From: Denticeps clupeoides
Lineage: Eukaryota > Chordata > Actinopteri > Clupeiformes > Denticipitidae
Length of the DNA stretch: 64,000 nucleotides
Assembly: GCF_900700375.1 (NCBI RefSeq)
Contig: NC_041724.1
Span: 2,954,123-3,018,122 of the forward strand
Reading direction: 5' to 3'
The notes under the pieces were generated by a model. It did no database searches. It had not been told where the DNA came from and saw only the letters and a program-made list of their open reading frames with translations. Shown here one piece after another: positions 11,996-24,949 of the stretch. Position numbers and translations under genes: made by a program. The stretch's first letter is position 1; each line of letters opens with the position of its first letter.

Positions 11996-12691
11996 TTTGC
12001 TGGTGAAAAAATAAACGTGACCTCCAAGCTGTTAGCACTTGGTGTGAATGGAGTGCATTGAGTTAAAAGTTTAATGAGATCATTTGTTTCATAGATGTAA
12101 TTGAGAGAGGGACCTTAGCACACAATGTATGTCACCTGCTATGCAAGTTTTCTTTTTTTCTGCAATTGAATTGGGAATTATACGCAGTTACGCAGTTACC
12201 AAATTTCCTCACGTCATTTCATGGCATTTATTAAGTTGAATGCTTACATGATATCATGTTTTTTTTCAAGATATAATTTAAGAGGTGCTTCAGTGTGCAA
12301 TGTATGCCACATAGTTTAACAGAGTTTTTATTTGCTGCATTTGATTCGGAATGAATAGTTACCCAGCTATCCCCTTCCCCCTATCATCTTATGGCTTCAT
12401 TCATTACTGGGCGGGGCCAGACATGTGAAGTCATACAACTCTTCCACTTTGCCTTGTTGGGCGTTTACAATTTTTTGCTGTTAAAAATTGTATTTTTTTT
12501 TGGTGGCTTTGCATTTAGCATCTTATGTAGATTGTTTACAGTGACATCAAAAGAAGCACAGAAACCTCTTACAGCTTTGACTGTTTTGGTAATGTGTAGA
12601 TGCAAAGAAAAAGGAAATCAATCGGTCAGCACACCATTGGCGGTAACAGTCTCTGACATTATAGCCACTGATTCTTGACAGTCTAAAGACT

Positions 12692-12834
12692 ATTCTTTCG
12701 CAGTAGCAGTATCGTAGCCTATGAGGTCTATCCGAGGCGTGATTTTTGCTAGTTGAAAACTTTACCCAATTCCCGTCTGGACGATTTGAAATACAATCGG
12801 CTAAGACAATTTTTGCCAGTCTCTTTGGAGACCG
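12692..12834 (+). ncRNA. U4 spliceosomal snRNA, copy 16
   Basis: Consensus U4. One A is missing upstream in GGAAATCAATC near 12614. The preceding spacer has an expanded T-run after ATGATATCATG. Confidence 0.97.
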
Positions 12835-13529
12835 TTTGCTGGTGAAAAAATAAACGTGACCTCCAAGCTGTTAGCACTTGGTGTGAATGGAGTGCATTGA
12901 GTTGAAAAGTTTAATGAGATCATTTGTTTCATAGATGTAATTGAGAGAGGGATCTTAGCACACAATGTATGTCACCTGCTATGCAAGTTTTCTTTTTTTC
13001 TGCAATTGAATTGGGAATTATACGCAGTTACGCAGTTACCAAATTTCCTCACGTCATTTCATGGCATTCATTAAGTTGAATGCTTACATGATATCATGTT
13101 TTTCAAGATATAATTTAAGAGGTGCTTCAGTGTGCAATGTATGCCACATAGTTTAACAGAGTTTTTATTTGCTGCATTTGATTCGGAATGAATAGTTACC
13201 CAGCTATCCCCTTCCCCCTATCATCTTATGGCTTCATTCATTACTGGGCGGGGCCAGACATGTGAAGTCATACAACTCTTCCACTTTGCCTTGTTGGGCG
13301 TTTACAATTTTTTGCTGTTAAAAATTGTATTTTTTTTTGGTGGCTTTGCATTTAGCATCTTATGTAGATTGTTTACAGTGACATCAAAAGAAGCACAGAA
13401 ACCTCTTACAGCTTTGACTGTTTTGGTAATGTGTAGATGCAAAGAAAAAGGAAAATCAATCGGTCAGCACACCATTGGCGGTAACAGTCTCTGACATTAT
13501 AGCCACTGATTCTTTACAGTCTAAAGACT

Positions 13530-13672
13530 ATTCTTTCGCAGTAGCAGTATCGTAGCCTATGAGGTCTATCCGAGGCGTGATTTTTGCTAGTTGAAAACTT
13601 TACCCAATTCCCGTCTGGACGATTTGAAATACAATCGGCTAAGACAATTTTTGCCAGTCTCTTTGGAGACCG
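13530..13672 (+). ncRNA. U4 spliceosomal snRNA, copy 17
   Basis: Consensus U4 with CTTTACAG upstream. Confidence 0.97.
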
Positions 13673-14368
13673 TTTGCTGGTGAAAAAATAAACGTGACCT
13701 CCAAGCTGTTAGCACTTGGTGTGAATGGAGTGCATTGAGTTGAAAAGTTTAATGAGATCATTTGTTTCATAGATGTAATTGAGAGAGGGACCTTAGCACA
13801 CAATGTATGTCACCTGCTATGCAAGTTTTCTTTTTTTCTGCAATTGAATTGGGAATTATACGCAGTTACGCAGTTACCAAATTTCCTCACGTCATTTCAT
13901 GGCATTCATTAAGTTGAATGCTTACATGATATCATGTTTTTCAAGATATTATTTAAGAGGTGCTTCAGTGTGCAATGTATGCCACATAGTTTAACAGAGT
14001 TTTTATTTGCTGCATTTGATTCGGAATGAATAGTTACCCAGCTATCCCCTTCCCCCTATCATCTTATGGCTTCATTCATTACTGGGCGGGGCCAGACATG
14101 TGAAGTCATACAACTCTTCCACTTTGCCTTGTTGGGCGTTTACAATTTTTTGCTGTTAAAAATTGTATTTTTTTTTTGGTGGCTTTGCATTTAGCATCTT
14201 ATGTAGATTGTTTACAGTGACATCAAAAGAAGCACAGAAACCTCTTACAGCTTTGACTGTTTTGGTAATGTGTAGATGCAAAGAAAAAGGAAAATCAATC
14301 GGTCAGCACACCATTGGCGGTAACAGTCTCTGACATTATAGCCACTGATTCTTGACAGTCTAAAGACT

Positions 14369-14511
14369 ATTCTTTCGCAGTAGCAGTATCGTAGCCTATG
14401 AGGTCTATCCGAGGCGTGATTTTTGCTAGTTGAAAACTTTACCCAATTCCCGTCTGGACGATTTGAAATACAATCGGCTAAGACAATTTTTGCCAGTCTC
14501 TTTGGAGACCG
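14369..14511 (+). ncRNA. U4 spliceosomal snRNA, copy 18
   Basis: Consensus U4 with CTTGACAG upstream. A one-base longer T-run gives an 839-bp spacing. Confidence 0.97.
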
Positions 14512-15206
14512 TTTGCTGGTGAAAAAATAAACGTGACCTCCAAGCTGTTAGCACTTGGTGTGAATGGAGTGCATTGAGTTGAAAAGTTTAATGAGATCAT
14601 TTGTTTCATAGATGTAATTGAGAGAGGGATCTTAGCACACAATGTATGTCACCTGCTATGCAAGTTTTCTTTTTTTCTGCAATTGAATTGGGAATTATAC
14701 GCAGTTACGCAGTTACCAAATTTCCTCACGTCATTTCATGGCATTCATTAAGTTGAATGCTTACATGATATCATGTTTTTCAAGATATTATTTAAGAGGT
14801 GCTTCAGTGTGCAATGTATGCCACATAGTTTAACAGAGTTTTTATTTGCTGCATTTGATTCGGAATGAATAGTTACCCAGCTATCCCCTTCCCCCTATCA
14901 TCTTATGGCTTCATTCATTACTGGGCGGGGCCAGACATGTGAAGTCATACAACTCTTCCACTTTGCCTTGTTGGGCGTTTACAATTTTTTGCTGTTAAAA
15001 ATTGTATTTTTTTTTGGTGGCTTTGCATTTAGCATCTTATGTAGATTGTTTACAGTGACATCAAAAGAAGCACAGAAACCTCTTACAGCTTTGACTGTTT
15101 TGGTAATGTGTAGATGCAAAGAAAAAGGAAAATCAATCGGTCAGCACACCATTGGCGGTAACAGTCTCTGACATTATAGTCACTGATTCTTGACAGTCTA
15201 AAGACT

Positions 15207-15349
15207 ATTCTTTCGCAGTAGCAGTATCGTAGCCTATGAGGTCTATCCGAGGCGTGATTTTTGCTAGTTGAAAACTTTACCCAATTCCCGTCTGGACGAT
15301 TTGAAATACAATCGGCTAAGACAATTTTTGCCAGTCTCTTTGGAGACCG
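15207..15349 (+). ncRNA. U4 spliceosomal snRNA, copy 19
   Basis: Consensus U4. Shares the TATAGTCAC promoter variant with copy 15. Confidence 0.97.
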
Positions 15350-16044
15350 TTTGCTGGTGAAAAAATAAACGTGACCTCCAAGCTGTTAGCACTTGGTGTG
15401 AATGGAGTGCATTGAGTTGAAAAGTTTAATGAGATCATTTGTTTCGTAGATGTAATTGAGAGAGGGATCTTAGCACACAATGTATGTCACCTGCTATGCA
15501 AGTTTTCTTTTTTTCTGCAATTGAATTGGGAATTATACGCAGTTACGCAGTTACCAAATTTCCTCACGTCATTTCATGGCATTCATTAAGTTGAATGCTT
15601 ACATGATATCATGTTTTTCAAGATATTATTTAAGAGGTGCTTCAGTGTGCAATGTATGCCACATAGTTTAACAGAGTTTTTATTTGCTGCATTTGATTCG
15701 GAATGAATAGTTACCCAGCTATCCCCTTCCCCCTATCATCTTATGGCTTCATTCATTACTGGGCGGGGCCAGACATGTGAAGTCATACAACTCTTCCACT
15801 TTGCCTTGTTGGGCGTTTACAATTTTTTGCTGTTAAAAATTGTATTTTTTTTTGGTGGCTTTGCATTTAGCATCTTATGTAGATTGTTTACAGTGACATC
15901 AAAAGAAGCACAGAAACCTCTTACAGCTTTGACTGTTTTGGTAATGTGTAGATGCAAAGAAAAAGGAAAATCAATCGGTCAGCACACCATTGGCGGTAAC
16001 AGTCTCTGACATTATAGCCACTGATTCTTGACAGTCTAAAGACT

Positions 16045-16187
16045 ATTCTTTCGCAGTAGCAGTATCGTAGCCTATGAGGTCTATCCGAGGCGTGATTTTT
16101 GCTAGTTGAAAACTTTACCCAATTCCCGTCTGGACGATTTGAAATACAATCGGCTAAGACAATTTTTGCCAGTCTCTTTGGAGACCG
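16045..16187 (+). ncRNA. U4 spliceosomal snRNA, copy 20
   Basis: Consensus U4 with CTTGACAG upstream. Confidence 0.97.
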
Positions 16188-16884
16188 TTTGCTGGTGAAA
16201 AAATAAACGTGACCTCCAAGCTGTTAGCACTTGGTGTGAATGGAGTGCATTGAGTTGAAAAGTTTAATGAGATCATTTGTTTCATAGATGTAATTGAGAG
16301 AGGGATCCTTAGCACACAATGTATGTCACCTGCTATGCAAGTTTTCTTTTTTTCTGCAATTGAATTGGGAATTATACGCAGTTACGCAGTTACCAAATTT
16401 CCTCACGTCATTTCATGGCATTCATTAAGTTGAATGCTTACATGATATCATGTTTTTCAAGATATAATTTAAGAGGTGCTTCAGTGTGCAATGTATGCCA
16501 CATAGTTTAACAGAGTTTTTATTTGCTGCATTTGATTCGGAATGAATAGTTACCCAGCTATCCCCTTCCCCCTATCATCTTATGGCTTCATTCATTACTG
16601 GGCGGGGCCAGACATGTGAAGTCATACAACTCTTCCACTTTGCCTTGTTGGGCGTTTACAATTTTTTGCTGTTAAAAATTGTATTTTTTTTTTGGTGGCT
16701 TTGCATTTAGCATCTTATGTAGATTGTTTACAGTGACATCAAAAGAAGCACAGAAACCTCTTACAGCTTTGACTGTTTTGGTAATGTGTAGATGCAAAGA
16801 AAAAGGAAAATCAATCGGTCAGCACACCATTGGCGGTAACAGTCTCTGACATTATAGCCACTGATTCTTTACAGTCTAAAGACT

Positions 16885-17027
16885 ATTCTTTCGCAGTAGC
16901 AGTATCGTAGCCTATGAGGTCTATCCGAGGCGTGATTTTTGCTAGTTGAAAACTTTACCCAATTCCCGTCTGGACGATTTGAAATACAATCGGCTAAGAC
17001 AATTTTTGCCAGTCTCTTTGGAGACCG
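16885..17027 (+). ncRNA. U4 spliceosomal snRNA, copy 21
   Basis: Consensus U4 with CTTTACAG upstream. Spacing from copy 20 is 840 bp, from small indels in the spacer. Confidence 0.97.
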
Positions 17028-17722
17028 TTTGCTGGTGAAAAAATAAACGTGACCTCCAAGCTGTTAGCACTTGGTGTGAATGGAGTGCATTGAGTTAAAA
17101 AGTTTAATGAGATCATTTGTTTCATAGATGTAATTGAGAGAGGGACCTTAGCACACAATGTATGTCACCTGCTATGCAAGTTTTCTTTTTTTCTGCAATT
17201 GAATTGGGAATTATACGCAGTTACGCAGTTACCAAATTTCCTCACGTCATTTCATGGCATTCATTAAGTTGAATGCTTACATGATATCATGTTTTTCAAG
17301 ATATAATTTAAGAGGTGCTTCAGTGTGCAATGTATGCCACATAGTTTAACAGAGTTTTTATTTGCTGCATTTGATTCGGAATGAATAGTTACCCAGCTAT
17401 CCCCTTCCCCCTATCATCTTATGGCTTCATTCATTACTGGGCGGGGCCAGACATGTGAAGTCATACAACTCTTCCACTTTGCCTTGTTGGGCGTTTACAA
17501 TTTTTTGCTGTTAAAAATTTTATTTTTTTTTGGTGGCTTTGCATTTAGCATCTTATGTAGATTGTTTACAGTGACATCAAAAGAAGCACAGAAACCTCTT
17601 ACAGCTTTGACTGTTTTGGTAATGTGTAGATGCAAAGAAAAAGGAAAATCAATCGGTCAGCACACCATTGGCGGTAACAGTCTCTGACATTATAGCCACT
17701 GATTCTTGACAGTCTAAAGACT

Positions 17723-17865
17723 ATTCTTTCGCAGTAGCAGTATCGTAGCCTATGAGGTCTATCCGAGGCGTGATTTTTGCTAGTTGAAAACTTTACCCAA
17801 TTCCCGTCTGGACGATTTGAAATACAATCGGCTAAGACAATTTTTGCCAGTCTCTTTGGAGACCG
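17723..17865 (+). ncRNA. U4 spliceosomal snRNA, copy 22
   Basis: Consensus U4. The upstream unit has AAATTTTATT where most have AAATTGTATT, shared with copies 23, 25 and 27. Confidence 0.97.
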
Positions 17866-18560
17866 TTTGCTGGTGAAAAAATAAACGTGACCTCCAAGCT
17901 GTTAGCACTTGGTGTGAATGGAGTGCATTGAGTTGAAAAGTTTAATGAGATCATTTGTTTCATAGATGTAATTGAGAGAGGGACCTTAGCACACAATGTA
18001 TGTCACCTGCTATGCAAGTTTTCTTTTTTTCTGCAATTGAATTGGGAATTATACGCAGTTACGCAGTTACCAAATTTCCTCACGTCATTTCATGGCATTC
18101 ATTAAGTTGAATGCTTACATGATATCATGTTTTTCAAGATATAATTTAAGAGGTGCTTCAGTGTGCAATGTATGCCACATAGTTTAACAGAGTTTTTATT
18201 TGCTGCATTTGATTCGGAATGAATAGTTACCCAGCTATCCCCTTCCCCCTATCATCTTATGGCTTCATTCATTACTGGGCGGGGCCAGACATGTGAAGTC
18301 ATACAACTCTTCCACTTTGCCTTGTTGGGCGTTTACAATTTTTTGCTGTTAAAAATTTTATTTTTTTTTGGTGGCTTTGCATTTAGCATCTTATGTAGAT
18401 TGTTTACAGTGACATCAAAAGAAGCACAGAAACCTCTTACAGCTTTGACTGTTTTGGTAATGTGTAGATGCAAAGAAAAAGGAAAATCAATCGGTCAGCA
18501 CACCATTGGCGGTAACAGTCTCTGACATTATAGCCACTGATTCTTGACAGTCTAAAGACT

Positions 18561-18703
18561 ATTCTTTCGCAGTAGCAGTATCGTAGCCTATGAGGTCTAT
18601 CCGAGGCGTGATTTTTGCTAGTTGAAAACTTTACCCAATTCCCGTCTGGACGATTTGAAATACAATCGGCTAAGACAATTTTTGCCAGTCTCTTTGGAGA
18701 CCG
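18561..18703 (+). ncRNA. U4 spliceosomal snRNA, copy 23
   Basis: Consensus U4. The upstream unit carries the AAATTTTATT variant and is almost identical to that of copy 22, suggesting a recent local duplication. Confidence 0.97.
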
Positions 18704-19399
18704 TTTGCTGGTGAAAAAATAAACGTGACCTCCAAGCTGTTAGCACTTGGTGTGAATGGAGTGCATTGAGTTGAAAAGTTTAATGAGATCATTTGTTTCA
18801 TAGATGTAATTGAGAGAGGGACCTTAGCACACAATGTATGTCACCTGCTATGCAAGTTTTCTTTTTTTCTGCAATTGAATTGGGAATTATACGCAGTTAC
18901 GCAGTTACCAAATTTCCTCACGTCATTTCATGGCATTCATTAAGTTGAATGCTTACATGATATCATGTTTTTCAAGATATTATTTAAGAGGTGCTTCAGT
19001 GTGCAATGTATGCCACATAGTTTAACAGAGTTTTTATTTGCTGCATTTGATTCGGAATGAATAGTTACCCAGCTATCCCCTTCCCCCTATCATCTTATGG
19101 CTTCATTCATTACTGGGCGGGGCCAGACATGTGAAGTCATACAACTCTTCCACTTTGCCTTGTTGGGCGTTTACAATTTTTTGCTGTTAAAAATTGTATT
19201 TTTTTTTTGGTGGCTTTGCATTTAGCATCTTATGTAGATTGTTTACAGTGACATCAAAAGAAGCACAGAAACCTCTTACAGCTTTGACTGTTTTGGTAAT
19301 GTGTAGATGCAAAGAAAAAGGAAAATCAATCGGTCAGCACACCATTGGCGGTAACAGTCTCTGACATTATAGCCACTGATTCTTTACAGTCTAAAGACT

Positions 19400-19542
19400 A
19401 TTCTTTCGCAGTAGCAGTATCGTAGCCTATGAGGTCTATCCGAGGCGTGATTTTTGCTAGTTGAAAACTTTACCCAATTCCCGTCTGGACGATTTGAAAT
19501 ACAATCGGCTAAGACAATTTTTGCCAGTCTCTTTGGAGACCG
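19400..19542 (+). ncRNA. U4 spliceosomal snRNA, copy 24
   Basis: Consensus U4 with CTTTACAG upstream. Confidence 0.97.
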
Positions 19543-20237
19543 TTTGCTGGTGAAAAAATAAACGTGACCTCCAAGCTGTTAGCACTTGGTGTGAATGGAG
19601 TGCATTGAGTTGAAAAGTTTAATGAGATCATTTGTTTCATAGATGTAATTGAGAGAGGGACCTTAGCACACAATGTATGTCACCTGCTATGCAAGTTTTC
19701 TTTTTTTCTGCAATTGAATTGGGAATTATACGCAGTTACGCAGTTACCAAATTTCCTCACGTCATTTCATGGCATTCATTAAGTTGAATGCTTACATGAT
19801 ATCATGTTTTTCAAGATATAATTTAAGAGGTGCTTCAGTGTGCAATGTATGCCACATAGTTTAACAGAGTTTTTATTTGCTGCATTTGATTCGGAATGAA
19901 TAGTTACCCAGCTATCCCCTTCCCCCTATCATCTTATGGCTTCATTCATTACTGGGCGGGGCCAGACATGTGAAGTCATACAACTCTTCCACTTTGCCTT
20001 GTTGGGCGTTTACAATTTTTTGCTGTTAAAAATTTTATTTTTTTTTGGTGGCTTTGCATTTAGCATCTTATGTAGATTGTTTACAGTGACATCAAAAGAA
20101 GCACAGAAACCTCTTACAGCTTTGACTGTTTTGGTAATGTGTAGATGCAAAGAAAAAGGAAAATCAATCGGTCAGCACACCATTGGCGGTAACAGTCTCT
20201 GACATTATAGCCACTGATTCTTGACAGTCTAAAGACT

Positions 20238-20380
20238 ATTCTTTCGCAGTAGCAGTATCGTAGCCTATGAGGTCTATCCGAGGCGTGATTTTTGCTAGTT
20301 GAAAACTTTACCCAATTCCCGTCTGGACGATTTGAAATACAATCGGCTAAGACAATTTTTGCCAGTCTCTTTGGAGACCG
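20238..20380 (+). ncRNA. U4 spliceosomal snRNA, copy 25
   Basis: Consensus U4 with CTTGACAG and the AAATTTTATT spacer variant upstream. Confidence 0.97.
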
Positions 20381-21075
20381 TTTGCTGGTGAAAAAATAAA
20401 CGTGACCTCCAAGCTGTTAGCACTTGGTGTGAATGGAGTGCATTGAGTTGAAAAGTTTAATGAGATCATTTGTTTCATAGATGTAATTGAGAGAGGGATC
20501 TTAGCACACAATGTATGTCACCTGCTATGCAAGTTTTCTTTTTTTCTGCAATTGAATTGGGAATTATACGCAGTTACGCAGTTACCAAATTTCCTCACGT
20601 CATTTCATGGCATTCATTAAGTTGAATGCTTACATGATATCATGTTTTTCAAGATATAATTTAAGAGGTGCTTCAGTGTGCAATGTATGCCACATAGTTT
20701 AACAGAGTTTTTATTTGCTGCATTTGATTCGGAATGAATAGTTACCCAGCTATCCCCTTCCCCCTATCATCTTATGGCTTCATTCATTACTGGGCGGGGC
20801 CAGACATGTGAAGTCATACAACTCTTCCACTTTGCCTTGTTGGGCGTTTACAATTTTTTGCTGTTAAAAATTGTATTTTTTTTTGGTGGCTTTGCATTTA
20901 GCATCTTATGTAGATTGTTTACAGTGACATCAAAAGAAGCACAGAAACCTCTTACAGCTTTGACTGTTTTGGTAATGTGTAGATGCAAAGAAAAAGGAAA
21001 ATCAATCGGTCAGCACACCATTGGCGGTAACAGTCTCTGACATTATAGCCACTGATTCTTGACAGTCTAAAGACT

Positions 21076-21218
21076 ATTCTTTCGCAGTAGCAGTATCGTA
21101 GCCTATGAGGTCTATCCGAGGCGTGATTTTTGCTAGTTGAAAACTTTACCCAATTCCCGTCTGGACGATTTGAAATACAATCGGCTAAGACAATTTTTGC
21201 CAGTCTCTTTGGAGACCG
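21076..21218 (+). ncRNA. U4 spliceosomal snRNA, copy 26
   Basis: Consensus U4 with CTTGACAG upstream. Confidence 0.97.
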
Positions 21219-21914
21219 TTTGCTGGTGAAAAAATAAACGTGACCTCCAAGCTGTTAGCACTTGGTGTGAATGGAGTGCATTGAGTTGAAAAGTTTAATG
21301 AGATCATTTGTTTCATAGATGTAATTGAGAGAGGGATCTTAGCACACAATGTATGTCACCTGCTATGCAAGTTTTCTTTTTTTTCTGCAATTGAATTGGG
21401 AATTATACGCAGTTACGCAGTTACCAAATTTCCTCACGTCATTTCATGGCATTCATTAAGTTGAATGCTTACATGATATCATGTTTTTCAAGATATAATT
21501 TAAGAGGTGCTTCAGTGTGCAATGTATGCCACATAGTTTAACAGAGTTTTTATTTGCTGCATTTGATTCGGAATGAATAGTTACCCAGCTATCCCCTTCC
21601 CCCTATCATCTTATGGCTTCATTCATTACTGGGCGGGGCCAGACATGTGAAGTCATACAACTCTTCCACTTTGCCTTGTTGGGCGTTTACAATTTTTTGC
21701 TGTTAAAAATTTTATTTTTTTTTGGTGGCTTTGCATTTAGCATCTTATGTAGATTGTTTACAGTGACATCAAAAGAAGCACAGAAACCTCTTACAGCTTT
21801 GACTGTTTTGGTAATGTGTAGATGCAAAGAAAAAGGAAAATCAATCGGTCAGCACACCATTGGCGGTAACAGTCTCTGACATTATAGCCACTGATTCTTG
21901 ACAGTCTAAAGACT

Positions 21915-22057
21915 ATTCTTTCGCAGTAGCAGTATCGTAGCCTATGAGGTCTATCCGAGGCGTGATTTTTGCTAGTTGAAAACTTTACCCAATTCCCGTC
22001 TGGACGATTTGAAATACAATCGGCTAAGTGAATTTTTGCCAGTCTCTTTGGAGATCG
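21915..22057 (+). ncRNA. U4 spliceosomal snRNA, copy 27 (variant)
   Basis: The most changed internal copy, with three substitutions: AC to TG at 22029-22030, directly before the Sm site, and C to T at 22055, which turns a G-C pair of the 3' stem into G-U. The Sm heptad itself (AATTTTTG) is intact, so the RNA could still assemble. Confidence 0.95.
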
Positions 22058-22752
22058 TTTGTTGGTGAAAAAATAAACGTGACCTCCAAGCTGTTAGCAC
22101 TTGGTGTGAATGGAGTGCATTGAGTTGAAAAGTTTAATGAGATCATTTGTTTCATAGATGTAATTGAGAGAGGGACCTTAGCACACAATGTATGTCACCT
22201 GCTATGCAAGTTTTCTTTTTTTCTGCAATTGAATTGGGAATTATACGCAGTTACGCAGTTACCAAATTTCCTCACGTCATTTCATGGCATTCATTAAGTT
22301 GAATGCTTACATGATATCATGTTTTTCAAGATATAATTTAAGAGGTGCTTCAGTGTGCAATGTATGCCACATAGTTTAACAGAGTTTTTATTTGCTGCAT
22401 TTGATTCGGAATGAATAGTTACCCAGCTATCCCCTTCCCCCTATCATCTTATGGCTTCATTCATTACTGGGCGGGGCCAGACATGTGAAGTCATACAACT
22501 CTTCCACTTTGCCTTGTTGGGCGTTTACAATTTTTTGCTGTTAAAAATTGTATTTTTTTTTGGTGGCTTTGCATTTAGCATCTTATGTAGATTGTTTACA
22601 GTGACATCAAAAGAAGCACAGAAACCTCTTACAGCTTTGACTGTTTTGGTAATGTGTAGATGCAAAGAAAAAGGAAAATCAATCGGTCAGCACACCATTG
22701 GCGGTAACAGTCTCTGACATTATAGCCACTGATTCTTGACAGTCTAAAGACT

Positions 22753-22895
22753 ATTCTTTCGCAGTAGCAGTATCGTAGCCTATGAGGTCTATCCGAGGCG
22801 TGATTTTTGCTAGTTGAAAACTTTACCCAATTCCCGTCTGGACGATTTGAAATACAATCGGCTAAGACAATTTTTGCCAGTCTCTTTGGAGACCG
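22753..22895 (+). ncRNA. U4 spliceosomal snRNA, copy 28
   Basis: Consensus U4 with CTTGACAG upstream. Confidence 0.97.
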
Positions 22896-23591
22896 TTTGC
22901 TGGTGAAAAAATAAACGTGACCTCCAAGCTGTTAGCACTTGGTGTGAATGGAGTGCATTGAGTTGAAAAGTTTAATGAGATCATTTGTTTCATAGATGTA
23001 ATTGAGAGAGGGACCTTAGCACACAATGTATGTCACCTGCTATGCAAGTTTTCTTTTTTTTCTGCAATTGAATTGGGAATTATACGCAGTTACGCAGTTA
23101 CCAAATTTCCTCACGTCATTTCATGGCATTCATTAAGTTGAATGCTTACATGATATCATGTTTTTCAAGATATTATTTAAGAGGTGCTTCAGTGTGCAAT
23201 GTATGCCACATAGTTTAACAGAGTTTTTATTTGCTGCATTTGATTCGGAATGAATAGTTACCCAGCTATCCCCTTCCCCCTATCATCTTATGGCTTCATT
23301 CATTACTGGGCGGGGCCAGACATGTGAAGTCATACAACTCTTCCACTTTGCCTTGTTGGGCGTTTACAATTTTTTGCTGTTAAAAATTGTATTTTTTTTT
23401 GGTGGCTTTGCATTTAGCATCTTATGTAGATTGTTTACAGTGACATCAAAAGAAGCACAGAAACCTCTTACAGCTTTGACTGTTTTGGTAATGTGTAGAT
23501 GCAAAGAAAAAGGAAAATCAATCGGTCAGCACACCATTGGCGGTAACAGTCTCTGACATTATAGCCACTGATTCTTGACAGTCTAAAGACT

Positions 23592-23734
23592 ATTCTTTCG
23601 CAGTAGCAGTATCGTAGCCTATGAGGTCTATCCGAGGCGTGATTTTTGCTAGTTGAAAACTTTACCCAATTCCCGTCTGGACGATTTGAAATACAATCGG
23701 CTAAGACAATTTTTGCCAGTCTCTTTGGAGACCG
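23592..23734 (+). ncRNA. U4 spliceosomal snRNA, copy 29
   Basis: Consensus U4. This is the last unit before edge divergence becomes visible in the spacer. Confidence 0.97.
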
Positions 23735-24429
23735 TTTGCTGGTGAAAAAATAAACGTGACCTCCAAGCTGTTAGCACTTGGTGTGAATGGAGTGCATTGA
23801 GTTGAAAAGTTTAATGAGATCATTTGTTTCATAGATGTAATTGAGAGAGGGACCTTAGCACACAATGTATGTCACCTGCTATGCAAGTTTTCTTTTTTTC
23901 TGCAATTGAATTGGGAATTATACGCAGTTACGCAGTTACCAAATTTCCTCACGTCATTTCATGGCATTCATTAAGTTGAATGCTTACATGATATCATGTT
24001 TTTCAAGATATAATTTAAGAGGTGCTTCAGTGTGCAATGTATGCCACATAATTTAACAGAGTTTTTATTTGCTGCATTTGATTCAGAAAGAATAGTTACC
24101 CAGCTATCCCCTTCCCCCTATCATCTTATGGCTTCATTCATTACTGGGCAGGGCCAGACATGTGAAGTCATACAACTCTTCCACTTTGCCTTGTTGGGCG
24201 TTTACAATTTTTTGCTGTTAATAATTGTATTTTTTTTTGGTCGCTTTGCATTTAGCATCTTATGTAGATTGTTTACAGTGACATCAAAAGAAGCACAGAA
24301 ACCTCTTACAGCTTTGACTGTTTTGGTAATGTGTAGATGCAAAGAAAAAGGAAAATCAATCGGTCAGCACACCATTGGCGGTAACAGTCTCTGACATTAT
24401 AGCCACTGATTCTTGACAGTCTAAAGACT

Positions 24430-24572
24430 ATTCTTTCGCAGTAGCAGTATCGTAGCCTATGAGGTCTATCCGAGGCGTGATTTTTGCTAGTTGAAAACTT
24501 TACCCAATTCCCGTCTGGACGATTTGAAATACAATAGGCTAAGATAATTTTTGCCAGTCTCTTTGGAGACCG
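24430..24572 (+). ncRNA. U4 spliceosomal snRNA, copy 30 (edge variant)
   Basis: Last copy of the array, with two changes: C to A at 24536, which breaks one pair of the central stem, and C to T at 24545, next to the Sm site. Its upstream GC box is altered (GGGCAGGGCC near 24147), and the spacer around 24050-24245 carries further private changes. It may be less active than internal copies. Confidence 0.94.
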
Positions 24573-24949
24573 TTTGCTGGTGAAAAAATAAACGTGACCT
24601 CCAAGCTGTTAGCACTTGGTGTGAATGGAGTGCATTGAGTTGAAAAGTTTAATGAGATCATTTGTTTCATAGATGTAATTGAGAGAGGGACCTTAGCACA
24701 CAATGTATGTCACCTGCTATGCAAGTTTTCTTTTTTTCTGCAATTGAATTGGGAATTATACGCAGTTACGCAGTTACCAAATTTCCTCACGTCATTTCAT
24801 GGCATTCATTAAGTTGAATGCTTACATGATATCATGTTTTTCAAGATGTAGTTTAAGAGGTGCTTTAGCGTACAATTTAAGCCACATAATTTAACAGTTT
24901 TTATTTGCTGTATTTGAAACAGAAAGTAGAAATAGCTATGCAGCTATCC

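Larger units (their letters stand above)
41..24949 (+). repeat. U4 snRNA tandem array (about 838 bp unit)
   Basis: Thirty head-to-tail units occur with start-to-start spacing of 822-840 bp, most often 838 or 839. Each unit has one U4 snRNA gene and about 695 bp of spacer. Units are nearly identical. Differences are mainly T-run length, one versus two copies of the octet CGCAGTTA in the spacer, an 8-bp deletion upstream of copies 4 and 8, and scattered substitutions. The tail after copy 30 matches the unit closely to about 24842, then is visibly diverged to about 24949, where similarity ends. Such sequence uniformity with a decayed edge is typical of concerted evolution by unequal exchange and gene conversion. 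All copies point the same way. Confidence 0.97.

Noticed and set aside
674-24394. Repeated ORF of 82-120 codons starting MASFITGRGQTCEV in most array units
   Set aside because: It lies in the spacer and covers the GC box and octamer sites. T-run length changes break it in several units, and it has no recognisable domain. It recurs only because the unit recurs.
41-24949. CRISPR-like or plain satellite interpretation of the array
   Set aside because: The unit is far too long for CRISPR, and each unit contains a defined snRNA gene, so it is a gene array rather than an anonymous satellite.
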